Shown here in pieces: positions 24,346 through 33,300 of a DNA stretch of 64,000 nucleotides (the stretch's first letter is position 1; each line of letters begins with the position of its first letter). Source of the stretch: Actinoplanes octamycinicus (GTDB taxonomy: Bacteria; Actinomycetota; Actinomycetes; Mycobacteriales; Micromonosporaceae); NCBI RefSeq assembly GCF_014205225.1, contig NZ_JACHNB010000001.1, positions 1 through 64,000 of the forward strand, written 5' to 3'. The translations under genes were made by a program, and so were the position numbers. The notes beneath the pieces are model-generated. The model was not told the origin of the DNA. It did not search any database and was given only the letters and a program-made list of their open reading frames with translations.

Positions 24346-25829
24346 CAGCAACCGTGAACACCACCGACATCACCCGTCACAACATCACCATGGCGCCTGA
24401 CGGCCGCCGCGTGGTGATCAAGCTGTTCGTGCCCGGCGAGGACGCGCACGCCACGCACAACCGCACGGCCTGCATGATCGAGCGGATGCTGCAGCTCGAC
24501 GAGAACGACATCAGCACGCTTCTCGACGACGTGCTGACCCGTTTCTCCGGCCGGCACCACGACGTCCTGGCCACCTTCCAGCACCACTACGAGGTGGTCC
24601 AGCACCGGGTGCCCCCGGAGATCGAGCTGTCCCCGCAGGCCCGGACGCTGATCGGGGCGTACTTCAGCCACGAGTTCTCGGTCGAGGCCGCGGCGCTCTG
24701 CAACCCGTCGATCGTGCCGCACCCGGACCAGTCCGACCTGGCGCCGGGTGAGCTGCGGGCGGCGCTGAGCCTGCGGCAGATCGGCGAGGGGCACATCTCG
24801 TCGATCGGCTTCTGCAGCGTGATCCTCGGGCCGGGCGCGGCGATCCGCCTGGAGGACCGGGACGGCCCGCTCGCGATCGGCCAGCGGGTCGGCGCCAAGC
24901 ACATGAAGCACCAGCTGTTCGCCGCGCTCGGCGACGAGGACATCGACAACGAGTGCTCGGCGTACATCCTGGGCACGCTGCCGGACCGGTACGACGACCA
25001 GGTCTTCGAGGACGTCCTCTCGCACCTGCCGCCGGAGATCCTGGCCCGGCCGACCACCCCGATGACGCTGGACCTGATCCGGCGGATCGTGATGGACGAC
25101 TACGCGGTCACCTTCCCGCCGACCATGCCGCTGCACCAGCGGGTGCTCTGGCCGGCCACGCCGAGCGAGAGCCGGGGCATGGAGGACGCCCGGTTCGTCC
25201 AGGTGATCGACCCGGACGGGCGGCCGGCGTACCAGGCGACCTACACCGCGTACGACGGGTACAACATCGCCGGCCGGGTGATCTACACCCGGGACCTGCG
25301 GCACTTCGAGGTGACCGCGCTGCACGGGCCGGCCGCCCGGAACAAGGGCATGGCGCTGTTCCCGCGCTACATCAAGGGCAAGAAGATGGCGCTCTGCCGC
25401 TCCGACGGCGAGACGCTCGGCCTGGCCGTCCGCGACGACCAGCACCGCTGGCAGCCGGCCGGGCCGCTGCTGGTGCCGCACCGCGGCTGGGACCTGATCC
25501 AGGTGGGCAACTGCGGGTCACCGATCGAGACCGAGGCCGGGTGGCTGGTGCTCACCCACGGCGTCGGGCCGATGCGCCGGTACGCGATCGGCGCCATGCT
25601 GCTCGACCTGGACGACCCGTCCCGGGTGATCGCCGACCTCCCGCACGGCCTGATCGACCCGGACGAGAGCGAACGGGAGGGGTACGTGCCGAACGTGCTC
25701 TACTCCTGCGGCGGCCTGGTCCACGACGGCCGGTTCTGGCTGCCGTACGCCTCCAGCGACGTCCGGATCGCGTTCGCCAGCATGCCGCTGGACCGCCTGC
25801 TGCACCGCATGGTCCCGATCGAACGGTGA
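24342..25829 (+). CDS. GH130 family beta-mannoside phosphorylase/hydrolase
   Basis: 495 residues with a five-bladed beta-propeller domain (about 170-490). The catalytic GMEDARFVQV segment gives the family's proton-donor Asp, followed by YDGYNIAGRVIYTRD and a VGNCGSPIETEAGWLVLTHG stretch. A helical N-terminal extension of about 150 residues is typical of one GH130 branch. Members phosphorolyse or hydrolyse beta-mannosides. The start is TTG 24342, overlapping the upstream stop as TTGA; GTG 24354 is an alternative. Convergent with and directly abutting the methyltransferase gene. Confidence 0.9.
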   Translation: MTATVNTTDITRHNITMAPDGRRVVIKLFVPGEDAHATHNRTACMIERMLQLDENDISTLLDDVLTRFSGRHHDVLATFQHHYEVVQHRVPPEIELSPQARTLIGAYFSHEFSVEAAALCNPSIVPHPDQSDLAPGELRAALSLRQIGEGHISSIGFCSVILGPGAAIRLEDRDGPLAIGQRVGAKHMKHQLFAALGDEDIDNECSAYILGTLPDRYDDQVFEDVLSHLPPEILARPTTPMTLDLIRRIVMDDYAVTFPPTMPLHQRVLWPATPSESRGMEDARFVQVIDPDGRPAYQATYTAYDGYNIAGRVIYTRDLRHFEVTALHGPAARNKGMALFPRYIKGKKMALCRSDGETLGLAVRDDQHRWQPAGPLLVPHRGWDLIQVGNCGSPIETEAGWLVLTHGVGPMRRYAIGAMLLDLDDPSRVIADLPHGLIDPDESEREGYVPNVLYSCGGLVHDGRFWLPYASSDVRIAFASMPLDRLLHRMVPIER

Positions 25830-26651
25830 TCAGACCGTCCCGGCCACCACCCAGATGGTCAGGACGGCGAGGAAGTCACCGCGGGCGCCGGCCGCCGCCA
25901 CGCAGGCCAGCCACTCGTCGCGCAGGGCGGGCGGGGTCTGCCAGGAGTCCACCGGCACCCGCGGGTTGACCATCGGGAGCACCACCGCCGCCGATTCGGG
26001 ACTGCCGAACAGGCAGGTGACCGGGGTCGCGGTCAGGTTCGACAGACCGGCCGCGACCAGGCGGCGGCGCAGCGTCCGGCCCATGTTCCGCTCCGGCGGG
26101 GTGAAGTGACCCCGCGCGTAGCGCCACACGCTGTCCCAGAGCCGGGGCGGCATCCCGTCGAAGGCGAGCGAGTCCCAGTCGGTGTCGATCAGGCAGATCC
26201 GGCCGCCCGGCCGGGTCACCCGGCACAGCTCGCCGATCGCCCGCTCCGCGTCGTCCACGTGCTGGAGCACCCGCTCGCACCAGACCCCGTCCACGCAGCC
26301 GTCCGGCAGGTCCAGATCGCCGACGTCGCCGATCACGTAGCGCACGTTGCTGTTGTCGTGCCGGCCGACCGCGGCCGCGGTGATCGCCGCGGAGCAGTCC
26401 AGCGCGATCACCTCGCCGCGCGGCCCGACCTCGGCGGCCAGCTTGCGGGCCATCTCGCCGCTCCCGGAACCCGCGTCCAGCAGCCGCGCGCCGAGCGCCG
26501 GGCGGAGCGCGTCGAACCCGGTCCGGCGGACCCGCCGGATCTCCGGGTGCCGGCCCATCTCGGTCAGCGCGGTGAGCACGATCTCCGACATCGGGGCGGT
26601 CAGTCCGTCGATGTCGGAAAACGGCGTACGTTCCTTCTGCGCGGGTTCCAT
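25830..26651 (-). CDS. Class I SAM-dependent methyltransferase
   Basis: 273 residues. Motif I LLDAGSGSGEMARKLAAEVG, the acidic residue in VIALDCS, motif II IGDVGDLDLPDGCVDGVWCE and motif III RVTRPGGRICLID place it in the UbiE/Methyltransf_11 group. A small-molecule substrate is likely but not identifiable. ATG 26651 gives MEPAQKERTPF. Its stop touches the GH130 stop on the other strand, so the two genes converge without a spacer; its start is divergent from the repeat-protein gene. Confidence 0.88.
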   Translation of the reverse strand: MEPAQKERTPFSDIDGLTAPMSEIVLTALTEMGRHPEIRRVRRTGFDALRPALGARLLDAGSGSGEMARKLAAEVGPRGEVIALDCSAAITAAAVGRHDNSNVRYVIGDVGDLDLPDGCVDGVWCERVLQHVDDAERAIGELCRVTRPGGRICLIDTDWDSLAFDGMPPRLWDSVWRYARGHFTPPERNMGRTLRRRLVAAGLSNLTATPVTCLFGSPESAAVVLPMVNPRVPVDSWQTPPALRDEWLACVAAAGARGDFLAVLTIWVVAGTV

Positions 26652-26777
26652 GCCGCGATTGTTCTCCTGGCGCACACCGATTCGACGGCCGTCGTCATCC
26701 ATCCGACAGGGGGCTCCACCTGCTTTTCTTTTGATCGGTTCCAGTACCGTGAGGCGCTTGTGAACGAGGAGCACCCG

Positions 26778-27530
26778 ATGACCACACCGCACCGGCCGGA
26801 CGCGCCCGACTGGATCACCTACCCGATCCGGGCGATCGCGCTGATCGTGGTGTTCCCCTTCCGGCTGCTCTGGGAGCTGGGCGTGCTGGTCAACCGGTTC
26901 GTCCTGGTCCCGGTCGGCCGGGCGCTCGGCTGGCTGCTGCGCACCTTCCTGGTGGTCCCGCTGCTCTGGCTGCTCCGCCAACTGCTGCAGTGGATCCTGC
27001 TGCCGCTCTGGCACGCCCTGCGCTGGGCGGTCGCGGCGCTGGTCACCGGGGTCGCCTGGGTGCTCCGGATGCTGCTGCGCTGGCTGCTCCGGCCGATCGC
27101 GATGGCGATCGTGTGGCTGCTCACCCCGGTGCTGCGGGCGATCTACAACTGGGTGCTGGCGCCGATCGGGCACGCGCTCGCCTGGCTGCTGGTGGCGCTC
27201 TACCGCTGGGTGCTCACCCCGATCGGGCACGCGGTCGTCTGGGCGGTGCACGCGTCGTACCGATGGATCCTCCGGCCGATCGGCCTGGCGATCGCCTGGA
27301 CCGTCCGCGCGGTCTACCACGGGGTGCTGGTGCCGATCGGCCGGGCGATCGCCTGGGCGTCCCTGATGATCTACCGCTTCGTGCTCCGGCCGCTTGGCAT
27401 CGCGATCCGGTTCACCTGGCACTACACCGTCGGCGCGGTGTTCCGCGGGATCGCCGCGGCCGGCCGGTGGCTGAGCGACGAGGTGTTCCGTCCGGTCGGC
27501 CGGGCGATTCGCACGACGTTCGATCTCTGA
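26778..27530 (+). CDS. Membrane protein built from 19-residue Trp/Pro-Ile-Gly repeats
   Basis: 250 residues starting at ATG 26778 behind GAGGAGC. Nearly the whole chain repeats a hydrophobic unit of the form R-W-V-L-x-P-I-G-x-A-x-x-W-x-x-x-A-x-Y. Residues 124-142, 143-161, 162-180, 181-199 and 200-218 are exact 19-residue steps; looser copies occur at about 39-53, 70-83, 100-113 and 233-247. Every unit has a Pro-Ile/Leu-Gly turn and flanking Trp/Tyr/Arg. I know no named family for it. Re-entrant or amphipathic membrane helices are a reasonable inference. It is divergent from a methyltransferase. Confidence 0.85.
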   Translation: MTTPHRPDAPDWITYPIRAIALIVVFPFRLLWELGVLVNRFVLVPVGRALGWLLRTFLVVPLLWLLRQLLQWILLPLWHALRWAVAALVTGVAWVLRMLLRWLLRPIAMAIVWLLTPVLRAIYNWVLAPIGHALAWLLVALYRWVLTPIGHAVVWAVHASYRWILRPIGLAIAWTVRAVYHGVLVPIGRAIAWASLMIYRFVLRPLGIAIRFTWHYTVGAVFRGIAAAGRWLSDEVFRPVGRAIRTTFDL

Positions 27531-27637
27531 AACGCCTCACTACCACATTTCGTGACCGAGCGTCATGCGGCGGTCATCACAAGTCACGTGCGGGATCACC
27601 CGCAACAGCCGCGCAACCGATATGAAAAACTTCCGGC

Positions 27638-28660
27638 ATGATCGAGCAGGTGCGATTCGGGCTGGTGGGGTTCGGCAGCGGCGGGCGGATCTTCCACGCC
27701 CCGCTGATCGCCTCCGCGGAGAACATCGAGTTCGTCGGTGTGGTCACCACTTCCGACGAGCGCCGCAAGCAGGTCACCGAGCAGTTGCCCGGGGTCGCGA
27801 CCTACGACTCGATCGCCGCGCTGGCCGCCGACGGCGTCCAGGCGGTGACCATCTCCACCCCCGCGTCCACCCACGCCGACCTGGCTCTCGAGGCGATCCG
27901 GCTGGGCCTGGCGGTGGTCGTCGACAAGCCGTTCACGCTGGACGCGCCGACCTCCCGCGAGCTGGTCAAGAGCGCCGAGGCGGCCGGCGTCCCGTTGACC
28001 GTCTACCAGAACAGGCGCTGGGACTCCGACTTCCTGACCATCCGGAAGCTGATCGACAAGGGCTCGCTCGGCACCATCCGCCGCTTCGAGTCGCGGATGG
28101 AGCGCTGGGCCCCGGACCGCCTGCCCAAGGCGTCCGGCGGCGGCACCCTGCTGGACTTCGGCTCGCACCTGGTCGACCAGGCGTTGCAGCTGCACGGCCC
28201 GGCCCAGCGGGTCTACGCCGAGATGCGCGGCGAGAGCGAGCTGGACGACGACTTCTTCCTGGCCATGCACCACCTCAGCGGCGTCGAGTCGCACCTGTGG
28301 GGCAGCTGGCGGCAGGCCGGTCCGGGCCCGCGTTTCCGGGTCACCGGCACCGCCGGCACGTTCATCACCCCCGAGCTGGACTGCCAGGAGGAGATGCTCA
28401 AGGCCGGCAAGACCCCGGCGAAACTCGGCGAGCGCTGGGGCGTCGAGCACCAGCACCGCTGGGGCCACCTGTGGCGCGGCGCGACCGGCGCCCCGGTGGA
28501 GAGCTGCCGCGGCCGCTGGGACTCGTTCTACCCGGCCTTCGCCGAGGCGGTCCGCGGCGCCGGCCCGCTCCCGGTCGACCCGTGGGACACCGTGCGCGCC
28601 ATGGAGGTCCTCGACGCGGCCCGGGTCAGCGCCAGCACCGGCCGCTCCGTCACCCTTTAG
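27638..28660 (+). CDS. Gfo/Idh/MocA-family oxidoreductase
   Basis: 340 residues. The NAD(P)-binding start is RFGLVGFGSGGRIFHAPLIA, with the family EKP-like motif present as VVDKPFTLDAP (about residue 95). The catalytic-domain histidine is in LLDFGSHLVDQALQL. These enzymes oxidise or reduce sugars, inositols or their derivatives. Glycan-processing genes are nearby but not in an operon with it. It is followed by the 37-bp minisatellite. Confidence 0.9.
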   Translation: MIEQVRFGLVGFGSGGRIFHAPLIASAENIEFVGVVTTSDERRKQVTEQLPGVATYDSIAALAADGVQAVTISTPASTHADLALEAIRLGLAVVVDKPFTLDAPTSRELVKSAEAAGVPLTVYQNRRWDSDFLTIRKLIDKGSLGTIRRFESRMERWAPDRLPKASGGGTLLDFGSHLVDQALQLHGPAQRVYAEMRGESELDDDFFLAMHHLSGVESHLWGSWRQAGPGPRFRVTGTAGTFITPELDCQEEMLKAGKTPAKLGERWGVEHQHRWGHLWRGATGAPVESCRGRWDSFYPAFAEAVRGAGPLPVDPWDTVRAMEVLDAARVSASTGRSVTL

Positions 28661-28701
28661 GTCAACCCCGCTTTCCGGTACGCCGTAAGCACCCGCCGTC
28701 C

Positions 28702-29040
28702 GGGTCCCGCGCGGGCTCCGGACCGGCTACGTGCCGCCCAGTCCCGCACGGGCCCGGACCGGCTACGCGCCGCCCAGCCCCGCACGAGCTCCGAACCGGC
28801 TACGCGCCGCCCAGTCCCGCGCGGACTCCGGACCGACTGCGCGCCGCCCAGTGCCGCACGGGCTCCGAACCGACTGTGCGCCGCCCAGCCCCGCGCCGGC
28901 TCCGAACCGGCTACGCGCCGCCCAGCCCCGCGCCGGCTCCGAACCGACTGCGCGCCGCCCAGCCCCGCACGGGCTCCGAACCGGCTACGCGCCGCCCAGC
29001 CCCGCGCGGGCTCCGGACCGCTGCGCGCCGCCCGGTCCCG
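28702..29040. repeat. 37-bp minisatellite, about nine copies
   Basis: Units begin at 28702, 28739, 28775, 28812, 28849, 28886, 28923, 28960 and 28997, with a degenerate stub at 29033. The step is 37 bp except two of 36. Each unit begins CAGCCCCGC or a variant and ends GGCTACGCGCCGCC or GACTGCGCGCCGCC. There are no spacers, so it is not a CRISPR array. Because 37 is not a multiple of three, every frame cycles through three peptides; I treat it as noncoding. Confidence 0.9.
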
Positions 29041-29048
29041 GGCTGGGC

Positions 29049-29094
29049 CTCACGGGTCCCTCAGAGCGGCTGAGACACCCCTGGCCCCCTGCCG
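29049..29094. repeat. REP-like palindromic element, copy A
   Basis: CTCACGGGTCCCTCA, a seven-base loop, then TGAGACACCCCTGG form an imperfect hairpin. It directly follows the 37-bp minisatellite. The same element occurs at about 29321 and in the 47.8-48.1 kb region. Confidence 0.7.
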
Positions 29095-29131
29095 GTCGAC
29101 TGAGGATGGTCATTGCCGGCGCGGTGGCGGG

Positions 29132-29230
29132 TTGTCCACACCAGCGAGCTGTCCACAGCCCGGCCGCGGGTGGCCGCATTTTCGCGCGATACTGTCTTCG
29201 GGCAGGCCCCCCTGGGCGGGCGGGGACTGG
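29132..29230. repeat. Dispersed repeat with TTGTCCACA boxes, copy 1
   Basis: TTGTCCACA (29132-29140) and CTGTCCACA (29149-29157) precede a conserved block (about 29189-29230): ACTGTCTTCGGG, a variable C/G tract, then CTGGGYGGGCGGGGACTGG. The same order of box and block recurs at 57998-58079. The boxes fit the actinobacterial DnaA-box consensus but two do not make an origin. Confidence 0.7.
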
Positions 29231-29320
29231 GAAGTTGCCCTGCCGTCCCGGGCCGCACCGATTCGGACACCACGATCAGAGGCGCCTGCGAGCAGCCGGA
29301 ACCGACCCACCTGTCCCGGC

Positions 29321-29372
29321 TGGCCTGTGCAGGTGCCTCAAGACCGGCCAGACACCCGTGAGGGCCAGCCGG
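29321..29372. repeat. REP-like palindromic element, copy B
   Basis: TGTGCAGGTGCCTCA, about ten bases, then GACACCCGTGAGGGCCAGCC. It is related to copy A and to the copies at 47.8-48.1 kb, including the trailing CCAGCC. The rest of 29095-29475 holds no convincing gene. Confidence 0.55.
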
Positions 29373-29475
29373 GAGAGGGAGCGCGTCACGGGCCGGGCCC
29401 CGAGCGGGCCTCGCGGAGAGCCCGACCACGGGACCGGCCGCGCGGCGGGCGCTAAGGGCGTACCGGAAACGGGTT

Positions 29476-30207
29476 TCAGCGGGGGATGAAAATGAGGCGG
29501 TCGCGGAACAGGGCGAGGCGCTCCGGGGTGATGCCGTCGCAGTAGACGACCAGTTCGTCGGGGGTGCTGAAGCCGCCGCGGGCCTCCCGGGCGGCGACGA
29601 TCTGGTCGGCGAGCGACAGGTCGAGCTGCAGGCCGCCGGCGATCCACTCGGCGGAGACGTGGTTGACGTCGATCAGGCCACCGTCGTCGTACTGCCGGTG
29701 CGGCAGGTCGGGGCGGCCGATCAGCAGCTCGGAGGCGAGCGCCGGCTGGGATGCCTGCAGTTGCCGGGCCTCCTCGCGGCGCCGGGCCCGCCAGCGGGCC
29801 GCGGCCAGCGCCGGGTCCTCCTGCGGCATCGGGACGGGGTAGGGCATCACCGGCACCTGCGGTCCGGTCGGCCCGGTCGCCGCCGCCCAGCGGACCCGGG
29901 ACGCGACGACCGCGGTGTGCACGATGCCGACCACGTAGATCAGCATCAGCAGCGCCACCACCCAGGTGCCCTCGCTGTCGGGCTGCCCCTGGCTGCGGCT
30001 GGAGCTGTAGAACGAGACGCCGGCGCAGAGCCCGAGCGTGGCGGCGAGGTAGCCGAAGGCGGCGATGGTGTGGAACCGGGAACGCAGCCGGCGACCGCCG
30101 ATGAGCACCATCAGGAACGTGCCGTAACCGCAGGTGAAGAGCGGGACGAGGAACCACCACCAGGTCGGCTCGGGCGGCCGCTGGGCCATCCGCGGGTCAG
30201 GCTGCAT
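29476..30207 (-). CDS. Membrane protein with C-terminal helix-hairpin-helix (ComEA-like) domain
   Basis: 243 residues. Three hydrophobic segments (about 16-38, 45-65, 83-105) are followed by a charged helical linker with ARWRARRREEARQLQ. The C-terminal HhH segment (about 175-243) contains LIDVNHVSAEWIAGGLQLDLS and ARGGFSTPDELVVYC, the usual HhH turn order. HhH modules bind DNA without sequence specificity, but short membrane-linked ones can also mediate protein contacts. The start is ATG 30207; an in-frame ATG seven codons later is an alternative. It is the last gene before the noncoding repeat region. Confidence 0.8.
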   Translation of the reverse strand: MQPDPRMAQRPPEPTWWWFLVPLFTCGYGTFLMVLIGGRRLRSRFHTIAAFGYLAATLGLCAGVSFYSSSRSQGQPDSEGTWVVALLMLIYVVGIVHTAVVASRVRWAAATGPTGPQVPVMPYPVPMPQEDPALAAARWRARRREEARQLQASQPALASELLIGRPDLPHRQYDDGGLIDVNHVSAEWIAGGLQLDLSLADQIVAAREARGGFSTPDELVVYCDGITPERLALFRDRLIFIPR

Positions 30208-30302
30208 ACCCCGACCCTAATCCGGCCACTCAAGGTGATCCATGAAGCGGCGCGTGCCCGCGTCCGGACGACGGACGCGGGCACGCTGTTCCGCGGGAGC
30301 GG

Positions 30303-33300
30303 TCAGTTGCGGACGATGGTGAAGGTGGACGTCGGGTTCTCGATGTCCTTGTAGTTGTTGCTCAGGGTCAGGTTGGTGAAGGTGGCCGAGCCGACCGCCG
30401 GGCCCTGACCGGCTTCCGGCAGCGGGTTCGCCCAGATGCCGTAACCGCTCTTGGCGTCGAAGGCGTCACCGCTCTTCTGCGCGCCGGTGATGGTCACGTT
30501 GGTGAAGACCGTGTCCTTGATCGGGTTCACCGGCTGACCGCCGATGTACTGGGTCTGGAACATGATCCCGGAGTAGGTCGGGTCGACGATGTCGGTGTTG
30601 CTGACCCGGATCCCCTGGAACACCTTGGACGCGCTGAACATCCAGATCGCCGGGAACACCTGCTGGCCCCAGAAGTGGCCACCGGCCCGGACCACCGAGA
30701 TGTTGTCCAGCACGGTCGGCGGGTTGGCGCCGAAGCCGTTCATCGGGTAGCCGAAGTCGAGCGAGCTGACCGTGATCCCGGAGTAGCACAGCGTGTCCGC
30801 GATGTAGATGTTCTTGAAGGTGTTCGCGTAGCCGCCGTAGACCGCGATGCCGGCCGCCCGCCAGGTGAGCAGGCTGGTCAGGTTGGAGAAGGTGTTGTTG
30901 ATCTCGTCCGAGCCGCCGGCGTCGATCGCCGAGAACAGCGCGAAGCTGTCGTCGCCGGTCGCCCGGGACTCGTTGTTGTCGACCAGGTTGCCGGTGCTGC
31001 CGTTGGTCATGTTCACGCCGTCGGCGAAGGTGTTCCGGACCCGCGAATTCTTGATCACCATGTTGTCGGTGTTCGCGCCCCAGTACAGGCAGACCACGTG
31101 CTCGGCCCAGATGTTGTCGATCGTCACGTTGGCGACGTTGGCGAAGTCGAAGACCTTGCCCGGGCCGTCGATCCGGATCGTGTAGTTGCCCCAGAACGAG
31201 AAGTTGGCGAACGTCGAGCCGTTGGCCGTGGCGTCGGCCCGGAAGCCGGCGTCCGTCTCGGTCTGCGTCTCCGGGGTGTGGAAGCGGGTGTACCACGGTC
31301 CCGCGCCGAGCACCTTGATCGACTTGCCGTAGACCTGGAACTTGTTCGACGTCTGGTAGTCACCGGCGGGCAGGTAGACGCCCAGCTTGGTGCTGTCCTG
31401 CCGGGCCGCGTCCAGGGCGGCCTGCACCGACTGCTGGTCGAAGCCGGCCGGCACCACGTACTTCGCGGCGTCCGGGTTGGCGATCGGCGCGACCTGCTCC
31501 AGCTGGATGAAGTCGATCGCGATGCTGCCGCTGTTGCCGGAGTCCTTCTGCAGCTTGATCGTGCTGCCGGCCGGGAACGAGCCGGTCAGCATGACGTTCG
31601 CCTCGTCGTAGATGTGCCGCGGCCCGGAGCCGGAGTTCTGCGGCGCCGTCTCGTTGCCGTAGAGCCAGGCGTACTTCGAGGTGAGCGGCAGGGTCTTGTT
31701 CAGCGACCCGTTCACGTAGACGTTGATCGAGCTGGTCGTGCCGTCCGGGATGGAGAACCGGGCGACCACCGTGTTGGTGGCGTTGCGGGTGGTCCAGGCC
31801 ACCGACGCGCCGGTCTGGTTCAGCGTGACCGCCTTGCGGCCGGACGCCTCCCCGGCGAGGTCGCCGATGGTCCGGTTGGGGCCGACGACCGCCGCGCCGC
31901 CACCGACCGTGCCGTCCTCGGCCTCGTACATGTCGTACGGCATGTTCGCGCCGCGACCCACGAAGAACGGTTTCTCGCTGGTGTTGTTGCCCTGTTTCAC
32001 CGGCAGCTCGTTGGTGTCCGCGGCGACCGCGGTCCGGACCGTGTACTTGCCGTTCACCGCGGTCCAGGTGCCCAGGCTGATCGACGGCGACGAGGCGCCG
32101 GCCGCCAGGGTGCCGGTGTACGACCCGGTGAACGTCTTGACCGTGGTGGACCCGTTCAGGACCGTCACCGTGACGGCGTGCGCGCCGCTGCCGGTGGCCG
32201 CGGTGCCCTGGTTCTTCAGGACCACCGAGAAGCTCACCGTGTTGCCGGCCGACGGGTTGCCCGGCGACCAGGAGACCGCCGAGGCGACCAGGTCGGAGCT
32301 GCTGACCGGGGCCACGACCAGGTTCGACGGGCTGGTGTAGGAGTTGTTGGCGTCGTCGGTCTCGATGATCGTGTTCGCCTCGTCGACCTTGGCGCTGACC
32401 GCGTAGATGCCCGCGTCCTTCGCGCCGACGTTCGCCGAGACGGTGGTGGACGCGCCGGCGGCGAGGGCGCCGACGGTGGCCGAGCCGACCTTGGTCGTAC
32501 CGAGATAGAGGTTGACCGAGGAGGCCGGCGAAGCGGCCGTGCCCGCGTTGCGGACCGTGGCGGACAGGGTGATCGCGTCGGTCTCGACCGGCGCGGCCGG
32601 CGAGGTGCTGAGGCCGGTGACGGTCAGGTCCGGGTTGACCGCCGGGGTGCCGATCACCTGGAACTCGGCGACCTGGCCGCTGGGCGCGCCGGTGTTCGCG
32701 GTGAAGGAGAGCCGGACGTCCGCGGTGGTCGCGGAGACCGGGATGGTCACGGTGTTCCCGGAGGCGGGATTGAAGGTGTACGCCGCCGAGCCCACGATCG
32801 TGGTGTAGCCGGACGCCGACTGCTCCCGGCCGAGCACCGCGAAGGTCTGCTGCCGGGTGCCCCAGTCGGTGGCCGGGTTGAGCTTGACCACCACCGAGGA
32901 GACCGTCGCGTTGGCGCCCAGCTTCACCGTCAGGTTGGCCGGGTACGCGCTGCCCTCCCAGTAGGTCGCGGTGTCGTTGTCGTTTGCGTTGGCCGCCACG
33001 AAGGTGAAGACCGTCGAGGACGCCTCGATCGGCTTGCCCACCGCGAGGTTGGTCCCGGTCTGCGGGGCCCCGGTCCGGGTCACCGTGTTGCTGGCCGCCG
33101 ACTCGTTGCCGGCCGCGTCGCGCGCCTTGACGTAGTAGGACACCGTCGCGGTGTCGGCGACGCTGTCGGTGTACGTGGTCCCGGTGACCGTGGTCTTCAG
33201 CGCGCCGTTGGCGTAGACGTGGTAGCCGGTCACGCCCACGTTGTCGGTCGACGCGCCCCAGCTGAGCCGGATCTGCCCGGCGGCCGGCGTGGTGTAGGAC

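Noticed and set aside
28702..29040. Possible CRISPR array
   Set aside because: Units are directly adjacent with no unique spacers, and there are no cas genes in the window.
29132..29157. Two DnaA-type boxes as a replication origin
   Set aside because: Only two boxes, no dnaA/dnaN/recF genes and no extended box cluster; the same box recurs in a dispersed repeat at 57998.
28731..29489. Open frame through the 37-bp repeats encoding Pro/Arg-rich peptide repeats
   Set aside because: 37 bp is not a multiple of three, all frames are open, no ribosome binding site precedes it, and it runs on through unrelated repeat DNA.
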